Positions 1 through 7,958 of a stretch of DNA of 64,000 nucleotides are shown piece after piece. Source of the stretch: Flavisolibacter longurius (GTDB lineage Bacteria > Bacteroidota > Bacteroidia > Chitinophagales > Chitinophagaceae); contig JABUMY010000006.1 of assembly GCA_013327885.1 (NCBI GenBank), positions 186,001 through 250,000 of the forward strand, written 5' to 3'. The notes under the pieces were generated by a model. That model searched no databases. It was not told where the DNA came from and saw only the letters and a program-made list of their open reading frames with translations. The stretch's first letter is position 1, and every line of letters starts with the position of its first letter. The position numbers and the translations under genes are program-made.

Positions 1-1
1 C

Positions 2-517
2 GCGCCTTATATGGGCGAAGACAGTATTCGTCCTTTTCTCGAGTTTACAGGTAAGTGGACGATACTTTTGGGATTGACCTCCAATCCAGGCGCTAGGGAT
101 TTTGAGCTGCAGCGAATGATCAGCCCCACCACAGCCGCTATCGAATCGGCAGAATTGGCGCTGGATGTCGCATCGCACAACACCTCCTACTTATACGAAA
201 CCGTGCTGCAAAAAGCAGCTTCGTGGGGAACGGAAGAAAACCTCATGTTTGTTATTGGCGCCACCAATCCGCAGGAGTTTGAAACAATCCGCAACATCAC
301 ACCTAGCCATTTTTACCTGGTACCCGGTGTGGGTGCGCAGGGTGGAAGCTTAAAGGATATTTCGGAGAAAGCGGCCACTGCTGATTGCGGTATACTTGTT
401 AATGCGAGTCGTGCGATTATCTATGCTTCAAGCGGTGAGGATTTCGCCGAAGCAGCCGCCAGGGAAGCCGCCAATTACGCAGCCGAAATGAAAACCTACC
501 TGGAAAAGTTGGGCTAG
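2..517 (+). CDS. pyrF: Orotidine 5'-phosphate decarboxylase, type 2 (3' part of gene)
   Basis: This enzyme decarboxylates OMP to UMP, the last step of de novo pyrimidine synthesis, in the cytoplasm. The reading frame is open to the window edge: codons for Ala-Pro-Tyr precede the first Met, giving the APYMGEDS..PFL motif typical of the long type 2 family. The gene therefore starts outside the window. Further family signatures are LTSNPG, the phosphate-binding VPGVGAQGG loop and the C-terminal NASRAIIYAS. Only about 170 C-terminal residues of a protein usually near 270 aa are present. The 90 bp before the next gene contain no obvious terminator. Confidence 0.93.
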   Translation, partial: APYMGEDSIRPFLEFTGKWTILLGLTSNPGARDFELQRMISPTTAAIESAELALDVASHNTSYLYETVLQKAASWGTEENLMFVIGATNPQEFETIRNITPSHFYLVPGVGAQGGSLKDISEKAATADCGILVNASRAIIYASSGEDFAEAAAREAANYAAEMKTYLEKLG

Positions 518-607
518 TACCGTTGTTCTTTTGCAACATTCTTTTAACGCTACCGGTGCAATAATAACAGGCTGGAAAAGTTATTGTGTGGTTAGAAACC
601 ATCGCCG

Positions 608-1096
608 ATGAAATCGTTCCTCCTGATTTTTCCTTTGTTCGTATTCCTTTTTCCACAGGCAACCGTACCGGACCTGAATGGAGACGAGCCCGAACCTAAA
701 CCCGTAAACAAAAAGCAGCTCTTGCAGCTGGTTAACCAGGTTAGGCAAAAAGGCTGTCAGTGTGGTGATACTTTTTACCCGGCCACAACTCCCCTCCAAT
801 GGAATGCGCAACTGGAGCAGGCGGCATTGATGCACAGCAGCGACATGTACGCAAACAACTATTTTTCGCATGCGGCAAAAGATGGCAGCAAAGCCGGGAA
901 ACGCATTGATCGCACCGGCTATAGCTGGAAGACCTATGGCGAAAACATTGCCTTTGGTTACCGCAATGAAGCTGAAGTGGTGAAAGGTTGGATACGCAGT
1001 CCCGGGCATTGCAAAAACATCATGAGTAAATCCTTTAAAGAAATGGGTGTGGCCCGTGCCGGTGAATACTGGACGCAGGTGTTTGCCACCAAATAA
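608..1096 (+). CDS. Secreted CAP-domain (SCP/PR1-like) protein
   Basis: A 162-aa protein with an N-terminal hydrophobic signal peptide (about residues 1-18), so probably exported. The remainder is a CAP/SCP domain with the usual order of motifs: LQWNAQLEQAA, HSSDMYANNYFSH (first conserved His), GENIAFG, and the second His/Cys motif SPGHCKNIM, ending in a WTQVFA strand. Bacterial CAP proteins of this type have no settled biochemical role; some bind lipids or act on cell walls. Cysteines in the GCQCGD segment and in GHCKN may form a disulfide. It is followed by a strong bidirectional terminator shared with the convergent gene. Confidence 0.88.
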   Translation: MKSFLLIFPLFVFLFPQATVPDLNGDEPEPKPVNKKQLLQLVNQVRQKGCQCGDTFYPATTPLQWNAQLEQAALMHSSDMYANNYFSHAAKDGSKAGKRIDRTGYSWKTYGENIAFGYRNEAEVVKGWIRSPGHCKNIMSKSFKEMGVARAGEYWTQVFATK

Positions 1097-1120
1097 AGCA
1101 AAAGCTTATTTTATTTTTAT

Positions 1121-1150
1121 AAAAACCGTTCTCAATGAGAACGGTTTTTT
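1121..1150. terminator. Bidirectional rho-independent terminator
   Basis: A perfect 13-bp stem (1121-1133 with 1137-1149) around a 3-nt AAT loop. It has an A-run on one side and a T-run on the other, so it can act on both strands. It sits between the convergent CAP-protein and YciI-like genes. Confidence 0.9.
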
Positions 1151-1193
1151 ATTTGGTGTTGTCATCAATTTTCTTATCGCAAACTAATTCGAT

Positions 1194-1604
1194 CTACTTA
1201 AAAATATAGGTGCCGGTTTGTGTCCACCAAGGATGAATTTCGAAACGCAGGCGCCCGGTTATTACGGCTGAATCCTGCATCACCAGTTGCGCTACTGTTG
1301 CCGAATCTTTTGCATCCATAATAAAAATGCCGCGCAACTCTTTGTTATAACCCATCGGACCCGCCATCACGATATAGCCCTGCTGGTGCAGGCGGCCTAT
1401 ATTTTCCATATGGGCAGCCTGTATGCGGTCTGCCGTTTCCTTATCATGGCTGCGGTTTTCTCCCCGCAAAAGTGTTACCAGCCAGTATTGTTTCATGCGG
1501 GGTGTGTCGGCCAGGAAATTTGTGGTGGAGGTGGCGGCATTGCTGTTACCGGAAAAAGCATAAGCAAGAACGATGGGGAAGAGGAGAAAAAGAGTTTTTT
1601 TCAT
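1194..1604 (-). CDS. Exported YciI-like protein
   Basis: A 136-aa protein with a signal peptide (about residues 1-23, ending near SNA-A). The body resembles YciI/YCII dimeric alpha-beta barrel proteins: a QYWLVTLLRG first strand, an AAHMENIGRLHQQGYIVMAGPM helix-strand segment and LRGIFIMDAKD. YciI-family proteins are small enzymes or regulators of largely unknown function with a conserved His-Asp pair; the H in AAHMENI fits the first of these. An exported form is less usual. The divergent thioredoxin gene starts 57 bp away, so the two probably share a promoter region. Confidence 0.8.
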   Translation of the reverse strand: MKKTLFLLFPIVLAYAFSGNSNAATSTTNFLADTPRMKQYWLVTLLRGENRSHDKETADRIQAAHMENIGRLHQQGYIVMAGPMGYNKELRGIFIMDAKDSATVAQLVMQDSAVITGRLRFEIHPWWTQTGTYIFK

Positions 1605-1661
1605 GTTCGGCGTTTTGTGGCTGCCCCAAAAAACGCTATTTTAATCTGAATTAGCAAAACC

Positions 1662-2189
1662 ATGCGATACCTGTTTCTTCTTCTTTTTTCCCTGCATACA
1701 ATTACCGTTACTGCACAAACCGAAGAGCCTTCGCCAACCGCTGAAGCAATCCTGAAACCAACGCTGGCCAAAGCAAAAGCCGGTGGCAAAAATGTACTCC
1801 TGCTTTTCCATGCTTCCTGGTGTGGCTGGTGCCGCAAAATGGATGCATCACTTGCCGACAAAAACATCCGGCCACTCATCGAAAAGAACTTCGAGATCGC
1901 CCATCTTACCGTGTACGAATCGCAAAACAAAAAACACCTCGAAAACAAAGGTGCGCTGGAATTTTTGCAGGCAAACGGTGGCGCGGAAAAAGGACTTCCT
2001 TTCTGGTATGTACTCAACAGCGAGGGAAAAGTTTTGGCGAGTTCGGAAATTTCTCCCGGCAATAATTCCGGTTGTCCCGCAACGGAGGAAGAAGTTGCCT
2101 ATTTTCTTTCTGTGTTGAAAAAAACAGCCACCTTAACCGATGCAGAACTGGAGGCAGTAAGGATTCGGTTTCGACAAAATGAATTGTAA
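1662..2189 (+). CDS. Exported thioredoxin-fold protein (CGWC)
   Basis: A 175-aa protein with a signal peptide (residues 1-19, cleavage near TAQ). It has a thioredoxin fold with the redox motif W-C54-G-W-C57 in the LLLFHASWCGWCRKM segment and a cis-Pro motif (GLPFW) followed by the expected beta strand. It probably works in the periplasm as a thiol-disulfide reductase or isomerase, or in repair of secreted proteins. The CGWC centre differs from thioredoxin CGPC and is common in Bacteroidota thioredoxin_7-type proteins. No partner gene (DsbD/CcdA) is adjacent. Confidence 0.87.
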   Translation: MRYLFLLLFSLHTITVTAQTEEPSPTAEAILKPTLAKAKAGGKNVLLLFHASWCGWCRKMDASLADKNIRPLIEKNFEIAHLTVYESQNKKHLENKGALEFLQANGGAEKGLPFWYVLNSEGKVLASSEISPGNNSGCPATEEEVAYFLSVLKKTATLTDAELEAVRIRFRQNEL

Positions 2190-2317
2190 GTACTTGTTTC
2201 GATAATTCATTTTCAAGAAAAATAGTTTGACTTAACAGGTCAAGAGAGACGGATGCTTTTCACCAAAGGCATTGATAAATTCTTTATCCTTGCAACCGCA
2301 ATTAAAAACAGTAACAA

Positions 2318-2731
2318 ATGGCGTATTGGCTGGTGAAATCCGAACCGTTTAAGTATAGCTGGGATCAATTTGTACAGGATGGGCAAACCTTTTGGGACGG
2401 CGTTCGTAATTATGCGGCCCGTAACAATTTAAGGGCAATGAAAAAAGGTGATCTTGTTTTCTTTTACCACAGCAACGAGGGACTGGAGATCGTTGGTATT
2501 GCCAAGGTGGTAAAAGAAGCCTACCAGGACCCTACGACGGATGAAGATGCCTGGGTGGTGGTAGACCTGAAGCCGGTAAAAAAACTGAAAAACCCGGTAA
2601 CGCTGAAATCAATCAAGGGAGAGGAGCGGTTAAAGACAATGGAATTGTTACGACTGGGACGTTTGTCTGTTGCGGCGGTAAAAGAAGAAGAGTGGAAAGT
2701 GGTGATGGAATTGGCCGGTGAAAAAATTTAG
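2318..2731 (+). CDS. EVE-domain protein
   Basis: A 137-aa protein that is a single EVE domain, a PUA-related fold that binds modified bases in DNA or RNA. Signature segments are YWLVKSEP at the N-terminus, FWDGVRNYAARNNLR, KGDLVFFYHS, GIAKVVKEAYQDPT and RLSVAAVKEEEW near the end, matching the THYN1-like stand-alone family in length and order. The aromatic-cage residues W and F and the NYxARN motif are intact. Cytoplasmic. It ends at a terminator shared with the convergent small gene. Biological role in this organism unknown. Confidence 0.9.
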   Translation: MAYWLVKSEPFKYSWDQFVQDGQTFWDGVRNYAARNNLRAMKKGDLVFFYHSNEGLEIVGIAKVVKEAYQDPTTDEDAWVVVDLKPVKKLKNPVTLKSIKGEERLKTMELLRLGRLSVAAVKEEEWKVVMELAGEKI

Positions 2732-2799
2732 GCTGATTGCAGCACAACGCAGAACAAGCGCACCATTCACCTCCGCAAATTCAAACAAATAATTAAAGA

Positions 2800-2829
2800 A
2801 AGGCAGTTCATTTCGAACTGCCTTTTCTT
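2800..2829. terminator. Bidirectional terminator
   Basis: A 10-bp perfect stem (2800-2809 with 2815-2824), 5-nt loop ATTTC, then a T-rich tract. An A-rich run on the other side lets it serve the convergent minus-strand gene too. Confidence 0.85.
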
Positions 2830-2857
2830 TTCTGCTTTTGTTCTGCTTTGTTTTGAT

Positions 2858-3094
2858 CTAGTATTTGCCTGCTTGTAGTTTTCCAGCAATCGCCACTTCG
2901 AGGTCATCGGGAATGGTACCGGCGTCTTCATCAATCGGTGCCAGTCTGCCCAGGCTCGAATCCCAGGTAAAAATGTGCTCGTCGCTGTTGTTATAACTTA
3001 CCTTAAACCGTGTTTCGCCGTTAAAAGAGAAGGGTTCCGCTTTTACAAAATAGGGAACGCCGCTCAACAGTAATTCAAATGAATGTTCTTGCAT
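2858..3094 (-). CDS. Small conserved protein of unknown function (paralogue of 61394-61636)
   Basis: A 78-aa soluble acidic protein without signal peptide or membrane segment. I do not recognise a named family. Its layout matches the 80-aa protein at 61394-61636: a short N-terminal SF strand, a G-x-x-x-x-F motif, an RF-x-V strand, a D/E-rich turn, and a C-terminal amphipathic helix. The two read as paralogues. Start is an ATG; the stop lies beside the shared terminator. Function unknown. Confidence 0.7.
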   Translation of the reverse strand: MQEHSFELLLSGVPYFVKAEPFSFNGETRFKVSYNNSDEHIFTWDSSLGRLAPIDEDAGTIPDDLEVAIAGKLQAGKY

Positions 3095-3153
3095 ATCAAA
3101 TCCTTTGTGATGTGGTTACAAAAAAAATTCCAAAAATGCGTTTGTATAATATT

Positions 3154-3516
3154 TTAGCTTTCTTCCCGGTTGACACTGCTTATTGAAAAGGCTGGCAAGC
3201 AAACACTCCAGTAAGCGCATTCTTCGTCAAAGGGATTGCTGTACCGAACCCTCGTTCCGCTCCTGATCAAAATGCTCTGCCCGGCTTCCAGTATCACTTG
3301 CTCTCCGTCTGCTTCCACCAGCTTTTTGCCGCGGCTTACCAGGGTATATTCGTCAAAAGCTGGCGTTTGGTGGGGTTCGCTCCACCCGGATGGTGCCAGC
3401 ATATGGGCTATGCTTAAGCCAGTGTCTCCCGAGGAAGCCAGGCCAAAATGTTCCTCTATCAATTTTCCATCCGTCGTGGGAACAACAAACGGTGTTTTTT
3501 GGATAACATGCGGCAT
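3154..3516 (-). CDS. Cupin-domain protein
   Basis: A 120-aa single-domain cupin. Motif 1 is represented by GWSEPHQTPAFDEYTLVSRG and motif 2 by GQSILIRSGTRVRYSNP, the standard spacing for a small RmlC-like barrel. Possible metal ligands are the His in EPHQ and the Glu in FDEY. It could be a small isomerase, a dioxygenase or a ligand-binding protein; the substrate is not deducible. Cytoplasmic, monocistronic. Confidence 0.82.
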   Translation of the reverse strand: MPHVIQKTPFVVPTTDGKLIEEHFGLASSGDTGLSIAHMLAPSGWSEPHQTPAFDEYTLVSRGKKLVEADGEQVILEAGQSILIRSGTRVRYSNPFDEECAYWSVCLPAFSISSVNREES

Positions 3517-3660
3517 ATATAAATTTTAGTTTGTAGACAATACAGGTAACCAAATTTTCTTTTCTGCAAGTGAATAAGTGCCGATGCTCTCGCTTTCAGA
3601 CACTGATTTTCCTCACTAGCGTTTGATGACTTGTTGCAAAAAGTTTACCGGGGAAAAGAC

Positions 3661-3750
3661 AAGTTCACTTGTTCACGGGTTCGCAAGTTTACGAGTTGAT
3701 AAAAGCAACGGCCAAACTTGTGAACCTGTAAACTTGTGAACTTGTGAACT
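3661..3750. repeat. Octamer tandem repeats in two inverted arms
   Basis: The left arm (3661-3697) is about 4.5 degenerate 8-bp units, starting AAGTTCAC then TTGTTCAC. The right arm (3715-3750) is the inverted unit: AACTTGTG, AACCTGTA, AACTTGTG, AACTTGTG, AACT. Aligning the left arm with the reverse complement of the right gives 27 matches in 36 positions, so the transcript could fold into a long imperfect hairpin with an A-rich loop. It ends 10 bp before the sirtuin start codon and so lies in its leader. Confidence 0.85.
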
Positions 3751-3760
3751 ATATTTAACC

Positions 3761-4453
3761 ATGGGTAAAAAACGTTTGGTGGTGCTAAGCGGTGCGGGTA
3801 TCAGTGCCGAAAGCGGGTTAAAAACCTTTCGCGACAGCGATGGGCTTTGGGAAGGTTACGATATCAACGAAGTGGCCACTGCAACTGCTTGGCGGCGAAA
3901 CCCTGCACTGGTGCAGGAATTTTATAATCATCGTCGTCGGAATGTTAAAGACGCAGAACCCAACGCTGCGCACTTTGCACTTGCTAATCTTGAGAGGGAT
4001 TTTTCCGTACAGATCATTACGCAGAATATCGATGATTTGCATGAAAGGGCTGGCTCAACAAATGTGCTTCACCTGCATGGTGAGATCTTTAAAATGCGCA
4101 GCGAACGATCGGAGCAGCTGATTTATCCCATTTATGATGACATTCAAATGGGTGACCTTGCCGAAGATGGCGGGCAGTTGCGGCCGCATATCGTGTGGTT
4201 TGAAGAACCGGTACCCATGATGGAAGAAGCTGCAAAACAAGTAAGGGAAGCAAACATTTTCCTTATCATTGGCACCTCGCTGGTGGTTTACCCGGCAGCA
4301 GGTCTTGTTGACTATGTGCCGCCGTTTGTTCCCAAATTTGTGGTCGACAAAAAGATCCCTTTTCTCCCAGGCATTCCCAACATCACCGCCATCGAAAAGC
4401 CGGCCACCGATGGCATGAAAGAAGTATTGCCCCTGTTAAAAGAATTGTTGTGA
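3761..4453 (+). CDS. cobB: Sirtuin, NAD-dependent protein deacylase (CobB-like)
   Basis: A 230-aa class III-type sirtuin that removes acyl groups (probably succinyl or malonyl, perhaps acetyl) from protein lysines using NAD+. Visible motifs are GAGISAESG (residues 11-19), TFRDSDGLW, the class III acyl-recognition pair Y55..R58 in FYNHRRR, the NAD-binding TQNIDDLHERAG (87-98), catalytic His106 in LHLHGE and GTSLVVYPA (171-179). Oddly, the protein has no cysteine at all, so the four-Cys zinc site of standard CobB is absent; the segment between HGE and RPHIVWF is shortened and acidic. The start codon follows an unusual inverted octamer repeat. Confidence 0.9.
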   Translation: MGKKRLVVLSGAGISAESGLKTFRDSDGLWEGYDINEVATATAWRRNPALVQEFYNHRRRNVKDAEPNAAHFALANLERDFSVQIITQNIDDLHERAGSTNVLHLHGEIFKMRSERSEQLIYPIYDDIQMGDLAEDGGQLRPHIVWFEEPVPMMEEAAKQVREANIFLIIGTSLVVYPAAGLVDYVPPFVPKFVVDKKIPFLPGIPNITAIEKPATDGMKEVLPLLKELL

Positions 4454-4462
4454 AAAGAAAGC

Positions 4463-5974
4463 TTATAGGGGGCTGGTTTCTTCCGTAAAGAAGATGCCTT
4501 CCGCTTCCAGTTCCTTCAATACTGGTTCGTATATATCCCTGCCAACCGGTATCTGCAATCCTTTGCTGGTGATGGTTCCGTTCAGAATAAGTTTAGTGGC
4601 GGTTGCCAGCGGTAACCCGACGGTTTTCGACATGGCCGTGTGTACGTTATCGTCACCTTTTAACTGCAGCAGCCCGGTTGTTTTATAGACAGCGCCTTCT
4701 TTTTCGTATTCCAGTTCGTGCAGCATTACGATCAGATCTTTGTCCGTTGAATCCAATTTTAATTTTGTCTCCATGCAGAATTGTAATACGTCAGCCATGC
4801 TTGCCTCTTCTTTTTCAAAAACCGTTTTATCGTCATCTAAACCAAGGAAAAACAATTGCTTCAAAGTGAGATTGGCATCGTGCATTTTATCGGCAAGGGT
4901 AGCGGCGGCGTTGATTTTGAGATCATCGATGTCAACATTTTTCAGGTCGCCTTTGTCATCCACCAGCATAAATTCATCTACCTGGTCAATGCCTTTTTGC
5001 GCCGCTTCTTCTTCCAGTTTTACCAGGTTTACTAACTCTGAAAGCAATGATTTTGTCGCGTCAAACTGGTTGTGCAGTTTTTCTTCCAGCCACTGACCAA
5101 AACCAATACTGTCTAGGTGTGATTTAAAGATTTGCTGCAGGGTTTTGCCTCCTGTTTTATAAACCTGCGTTTCATCGGTCAGCTTCAGGTCGACAAGGTT
5201 TTTCCAGCCATACATAAAATCAGGATGCCGAAGCGTTGTACGGATAAAACTGGCCGTTTCTTCCAACCCGTATGTTGGAATGTAACTCAACGAATCGCGG
5301 TTTGGGTACCAGCAAAGGGCTTCCGAGCCAGGCACCACCACGTACCGTTTTTCTTCAAACAGGTCTTCGTATTCCAGTTCCTGTATTGCACCATTCTTTT
5401 TAAAAATGGCACCACTCTTTCCGGCATTCACCACGTTGCGGGGATTCCAACTGATCTTGTAATGCCAGGGATTGTCATCGCTTTCGGGTGCCACCAGGCC
5501 GCCGCAGTGCGAGTAAAATGACGTGATCTTTCCGCCTACGGCATGGATCGCATCTATCATACGTTTGGCACTCATGTGATCGATTCCGGGATCAAGTCCC
5601 ATTTCGCATAAAAAAAGAAGGTTGTTGTTTTCTATTTCTTCTTGCATTTCACGGATGGCGTCGTCGACATAAGAAGCTGTCAGCAGGTTTTTTTTTGCCT
5701 GCAAACAATCCTTTGCTACCAGATAGTGGAGTGCCGCCGGTAAAAGCGAAATGACAATGTCTGCTTTAGCGATTAAACCCATGCGGCCTGCGGAATCTGT
5801 TATGTCAAGCGCAACGGCCGTTGCAAGCGGCGAATTGCCTGTTTTGTCGCGGATGGCTGTTTCGCTAGCGTCTGCCACTGTCAGGTGCCAGTTTTCTTCT
5901 TTTGCATGTTGAAGAAAATATTGGATCAATGCTGTGGAAGATTTGCCTGCTCCGAATAATAAGATTTGCCGCAT
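4463..5974 (-). CDS. Saccharopine dehydrogenase (L-glutamate-forming type)
   Basis: A 503-aa protein resembling yeast Lys9-type saccharopine reductase, which interconverts saccharopine with aminoadipate semialdehyde plus glutamate. It has a Rossmann GAGKSS motif (residues 8-13), GLDPGIDHM (126-134) and the SHCGGL...PESDDNP substrate motif (155-169), followed by the long C-terminal domain. I chose the ATG at 5974; the TTG at 6007 would add 11 unlikely residues, and a -7-like promoter element lies 75 bp upstream. In Bacteroidota this family may serve lysine catabolism. Its 3' end is only 9 bp from the convergent sirtuin gene. Confidence 0.87.
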   Translation of the reverse strand: MRQILLFGAGKSSTALIQYFLQHAKEENWHLTVADASETAIRDKTGNSPLATAVALDITDSAGRMGLIAKADIVISLLPAALHYLVAKDCLQAKKNLLTASYVDDAIREMQEEIENNNLLFLCEMGLDPGIDHMSAKRMIDAIHAVGGKITSFYSHCGGLVAPESDDNPWHYKISWNPRNVVNAGKSGAIFKKNGAIQELEYEDLFEEKRYVVVPGSEALCWYPNRDSLSYIPTYGLEETASFIRTTLRHPDFMYGWKNLVDLKLTDETQVYKTGGKTLQQIFKSHLDSIGFGQWLEEKLHNQFDATKSLLSELVNLVKLEEEAAQKGIDQVDEFMLVDDKGDLKNVDIDDLKINAAATLADKMHDANLTLKQLFFLGLDDDKTVFEKEEASMADVLQFCMETKLKLDSTDKDLIVMLHELEYEKEGAVYKTTGLLQLKGDDNVHTAMSKTVGLPLATATKLILNGTITSKGLQIPVGRDIYEPVLKELEAEGIFFTEETSPL

Positions 5975-6048
5975 AGTAGATGGTTCTGAAAAAAAGGAAT
6001 AACACAATGAAGACTATGGTGTGTCTGCCATAGCACTTACTGTAGCTT

Positions 6049-6056
6049 CAAAAATA
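6049..6056 (-). promoter_or_regulatory. Candidate Bacteroidota -7 element (TATTTTTG)
   Basis: An exact TAnnTTTG match on the minus strand, 75 bp upstream of the saccharopine dehydrogenase ATG. No convincing -33 TTG was found at the usual spacing. Confidence 0.4.
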
Positions 6057-6582
6057 GGTGCTGAGGACGTTATTTGCAGAAACCATTTCTTGCGTATTTT
6101 TCATGCTGCTGGAGAAAGCAATTTGAGTTCTATTTAAAAATTGTAAACAGCGTTCTGTTAGATGTAGTTGTGGCCTTGCGTTATGTAATGGCAAGCTGGT
6201 AAAAAATTAGGCTGAAAAAATTTGCTGTCTTTCATTTGCGGTCAGATGTTACGTCAGGTTGTTTTCCACATTTTGTCTCCCCAAAAGGTGGAGCCAAAAA
6301 TTCAAGGCGGCTCCAACGCTCCGCTTGATTTGCCAGGGCTGGCGCACAACAGTCTTTCATTACGGGTTGCACTTTTCACGTTGTGAGCAGACTTTCTTTT
6401 CAATTTTTTGTCTTCACTACACATTGCCTGAAGCAATTATATCTACCGGCCTATAAAGCAAGAAACTGCAAGCGCTATATTGCGCTATTCTTTTCTTACA
6501 ACAAACGGAAACCTTAGCTATTGCGCAATAAGGCGCTGCACCAATGGGCGAAGTGAAATGGTAGGAACGGCTGTTCTCTCAT

Positions 6583-6617
6583 TTGAGAATTGAACATTGA
6601 GCATTGCTTATTGAAAA
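6583..6617. repeat. Five heptamers, unit TTGAnnA
   Basis: Five contiguous 7-bp units in phase: TTGAGAA, TTGAACA, TTGAGCA, TTGCTTA, TTGAAAA. They lie 28 bp beyond the 3' end of the minus-strand GYF-like gene. Degenerate, non-coding. Confidence 0.8.
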
Positions 6618-6645
6618 TTTTTACCTGCAGTTATAGAACCCAATA

Positions 6646-7767
6646 TTACCCTTCAATTTTTACCACCTTGTAACGAACACTCACGCCGCGGCTATTGTCG
6701 GGAACAGGAACCGTTTTTGAACTGCCCGGAGCGATACCGGAAACCGTAACGGTTTGGGTACCCACCACTTTGCCGTTGGGACGCAAAAATTCAACTTCTA
6801 CAACTGCTTTGCTGATTTCCCGCGACGATGGATTGGTTACCGAAATATGAAGGTTGCTGATACCACCTAAAAAACCAACGTTGTACTGGTTGGCTGCTAA
6901 CCGCAAAGACGGTTCTGGCGATGTTTTTTCTGCTTCTTCCGTTTTCGCTGATTTGATTTCGTCTTCTTCATTTTGCTGCTGGGAAAGATTAACGGATGCT
7001 TCATCCAATTCTTTTTCTGTAGTGTTTTTTGTCGGCTCTTCTGAAACATTTGATTCTTCAACCGCCGGCTTATGCGCTTTTGGAGATCTTTCGGTAACGA
7101 TTGCTTTGGCTGCAACGGCTGTTTGCTCAGCTGCTTTTGCCTGAACTGGAGCATCAGTAGTTTCTTGGACCATGTTTGCCTTTTCAGGTGAAGCCACCAT
7201 ACCGGCAAAGGCAGCATGGGCCACCGTGCTTTTGGGTAAAGTTTCTGAACCAATTTCGGTGGCTTCCGCCGAGGCAATCACCGGTTCAAACTCCATATTC
7301 TCTACGGCTTTTTTTATCATGTAAGCCGAAAGTCCCAACCCAATAAACAGGGTTACCAATCCCATTAGGTTGGCGCCTACATTTACCTGCCGCTTCCATA
7401 CTTTTTTTTGTGGCGGCTTTTGGGCATATTTTTCTTTAAGGGCTTCAAATGAGGGTGGGGCGTAATCTTCAGGTGGTAAAAATGATTGAATTTCTTCCGT
7501 AGTTGCAGGTGACAGACTGGCGCTGCTATTTGCAAAAGCCACTTCGTCTATGCGTTCCGTTGGCGGCTTTTTTTTAGGAACCGCTTTGGTCTTTTTCGCC
7601 ACCAGTTTTATGCCACTGAGCGCCTCAATTTCACCGGGCAGCTTCCAGCTTTTACTTTCGTCTTCCACCCAGAACAAGTCAGTTGTGTACAGGGTTTTTT
7701 CCTTTAATTCGGTCAGTGTATACGGACCGGTTTCCTGGTTGTCCCGAAGGAGAAAGTAGCGCACCAT
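6646..7767 (-). CDS. Membrane protein with GYF_2-like N-terminus and FxLYD-like C-terminus
   Basis: A 373-aa protein. Residues 1-55 resemble a GYF_2 domain (YFLLRDNQETGPYTLTEL, then W in LFWVEDESKSWKLP). A basic/Pro linker is followed by one membrane segment at about 131-151 (GANLMGLVTLFIGLGLSAYM), then about 130 residues of Ala/Glu/Lys/Thr-rich low-complexity stalk. The C-terminal 85 residues form an FxLYD-like immunoglobulin-type domain (LHISVTNPSSREISKAVVEVEF). The arrangement suggests a cytoplasmic proline-rich-ligand binding domain linked across the inner membrane to a periplasmic beta domain. Specific function unknown. Confidence 0.72.
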   Translation of the reverse strand: MVRYFLLRDNQETGPYTLTELKEKTLYTTDLFWVEDESKSWKLPGEIEALSGIKLVAKKTKAVPKKKPPTERIDEVAFANSSASLSPATTEEIQSFLPPEDYAPPSFEALKEKYAQKPPQKKVWKRQVNVGANLMGLVTLFIGLGLSAYMIKKAVENMEFEPVIASAEATEIGSETLPKSTVAHAAFAGMVASPEKANMVQETTDAPVQAKAAEQTAVAAKAIVTERSPKAHKPAVEESNVSEEPTKNTTEKELDEASVNLSQQQNEEDEIKSAKTEEAEKTSPEPSLRLAANQYNVGFLGGISNLHISVTNPSSREISKAVVEVEFLRPNGKVVGTQTVTVSGIAPGSSKTVPVPDNSRGVSVRYKVVKIEG

Positions 7768-7919
7768 AGCAAAATCACTTTTACGTATACAGCAAATACT
7801 GAAAATACTGTGCCTGTTCTTTTCAACAACAAATGAACATTAACACCCTCTTGGTAAAGATTAGGCCAATTTGTCACGCCAAACGCTGCTTTTTATCCTG
7901 ATTTTAAGGGGAAAAAAAG

Positions 7920-7927
7920 TAGATTTG
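7920..7927 (+). promoter_or_regulatory. gyrA promoter -7 element (TAGATTTG)
   Basis: An exact TAnnTTTG match 31 bp before the gyrA ATG, the expected place for a short leader. The -33 region is A/T-rich but has no clear TTG. Confidence 0.55.
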
Positions 7928-7958
7928 CACACCTTTAATTTGAGTTTAAGTACACAGA

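Larger units (their letters stand above)
5975..6645. other. Intergenic region of about 670 bp without a convincing gene
   Basis: It contains a minus-strand promoter candidate (6049-6056), a small CTATGG/CCATAG hairpin near 6014-6033 and the heptamer array at 6583-6617. The stretch around 6270-6400 keeps a 65-codon open frame without recognisable domain features and looks like degenerate or repeat-derived sequence. No RNA gene was recognised. Confidence 0.6.

Noticed and set aside
6259-6456. 65-codon frame in the 6.0-6.6 kb gap
   Set aside because: No ribosome site, no promoter at the right place and no domain; probably degenerate or repeat sequence.
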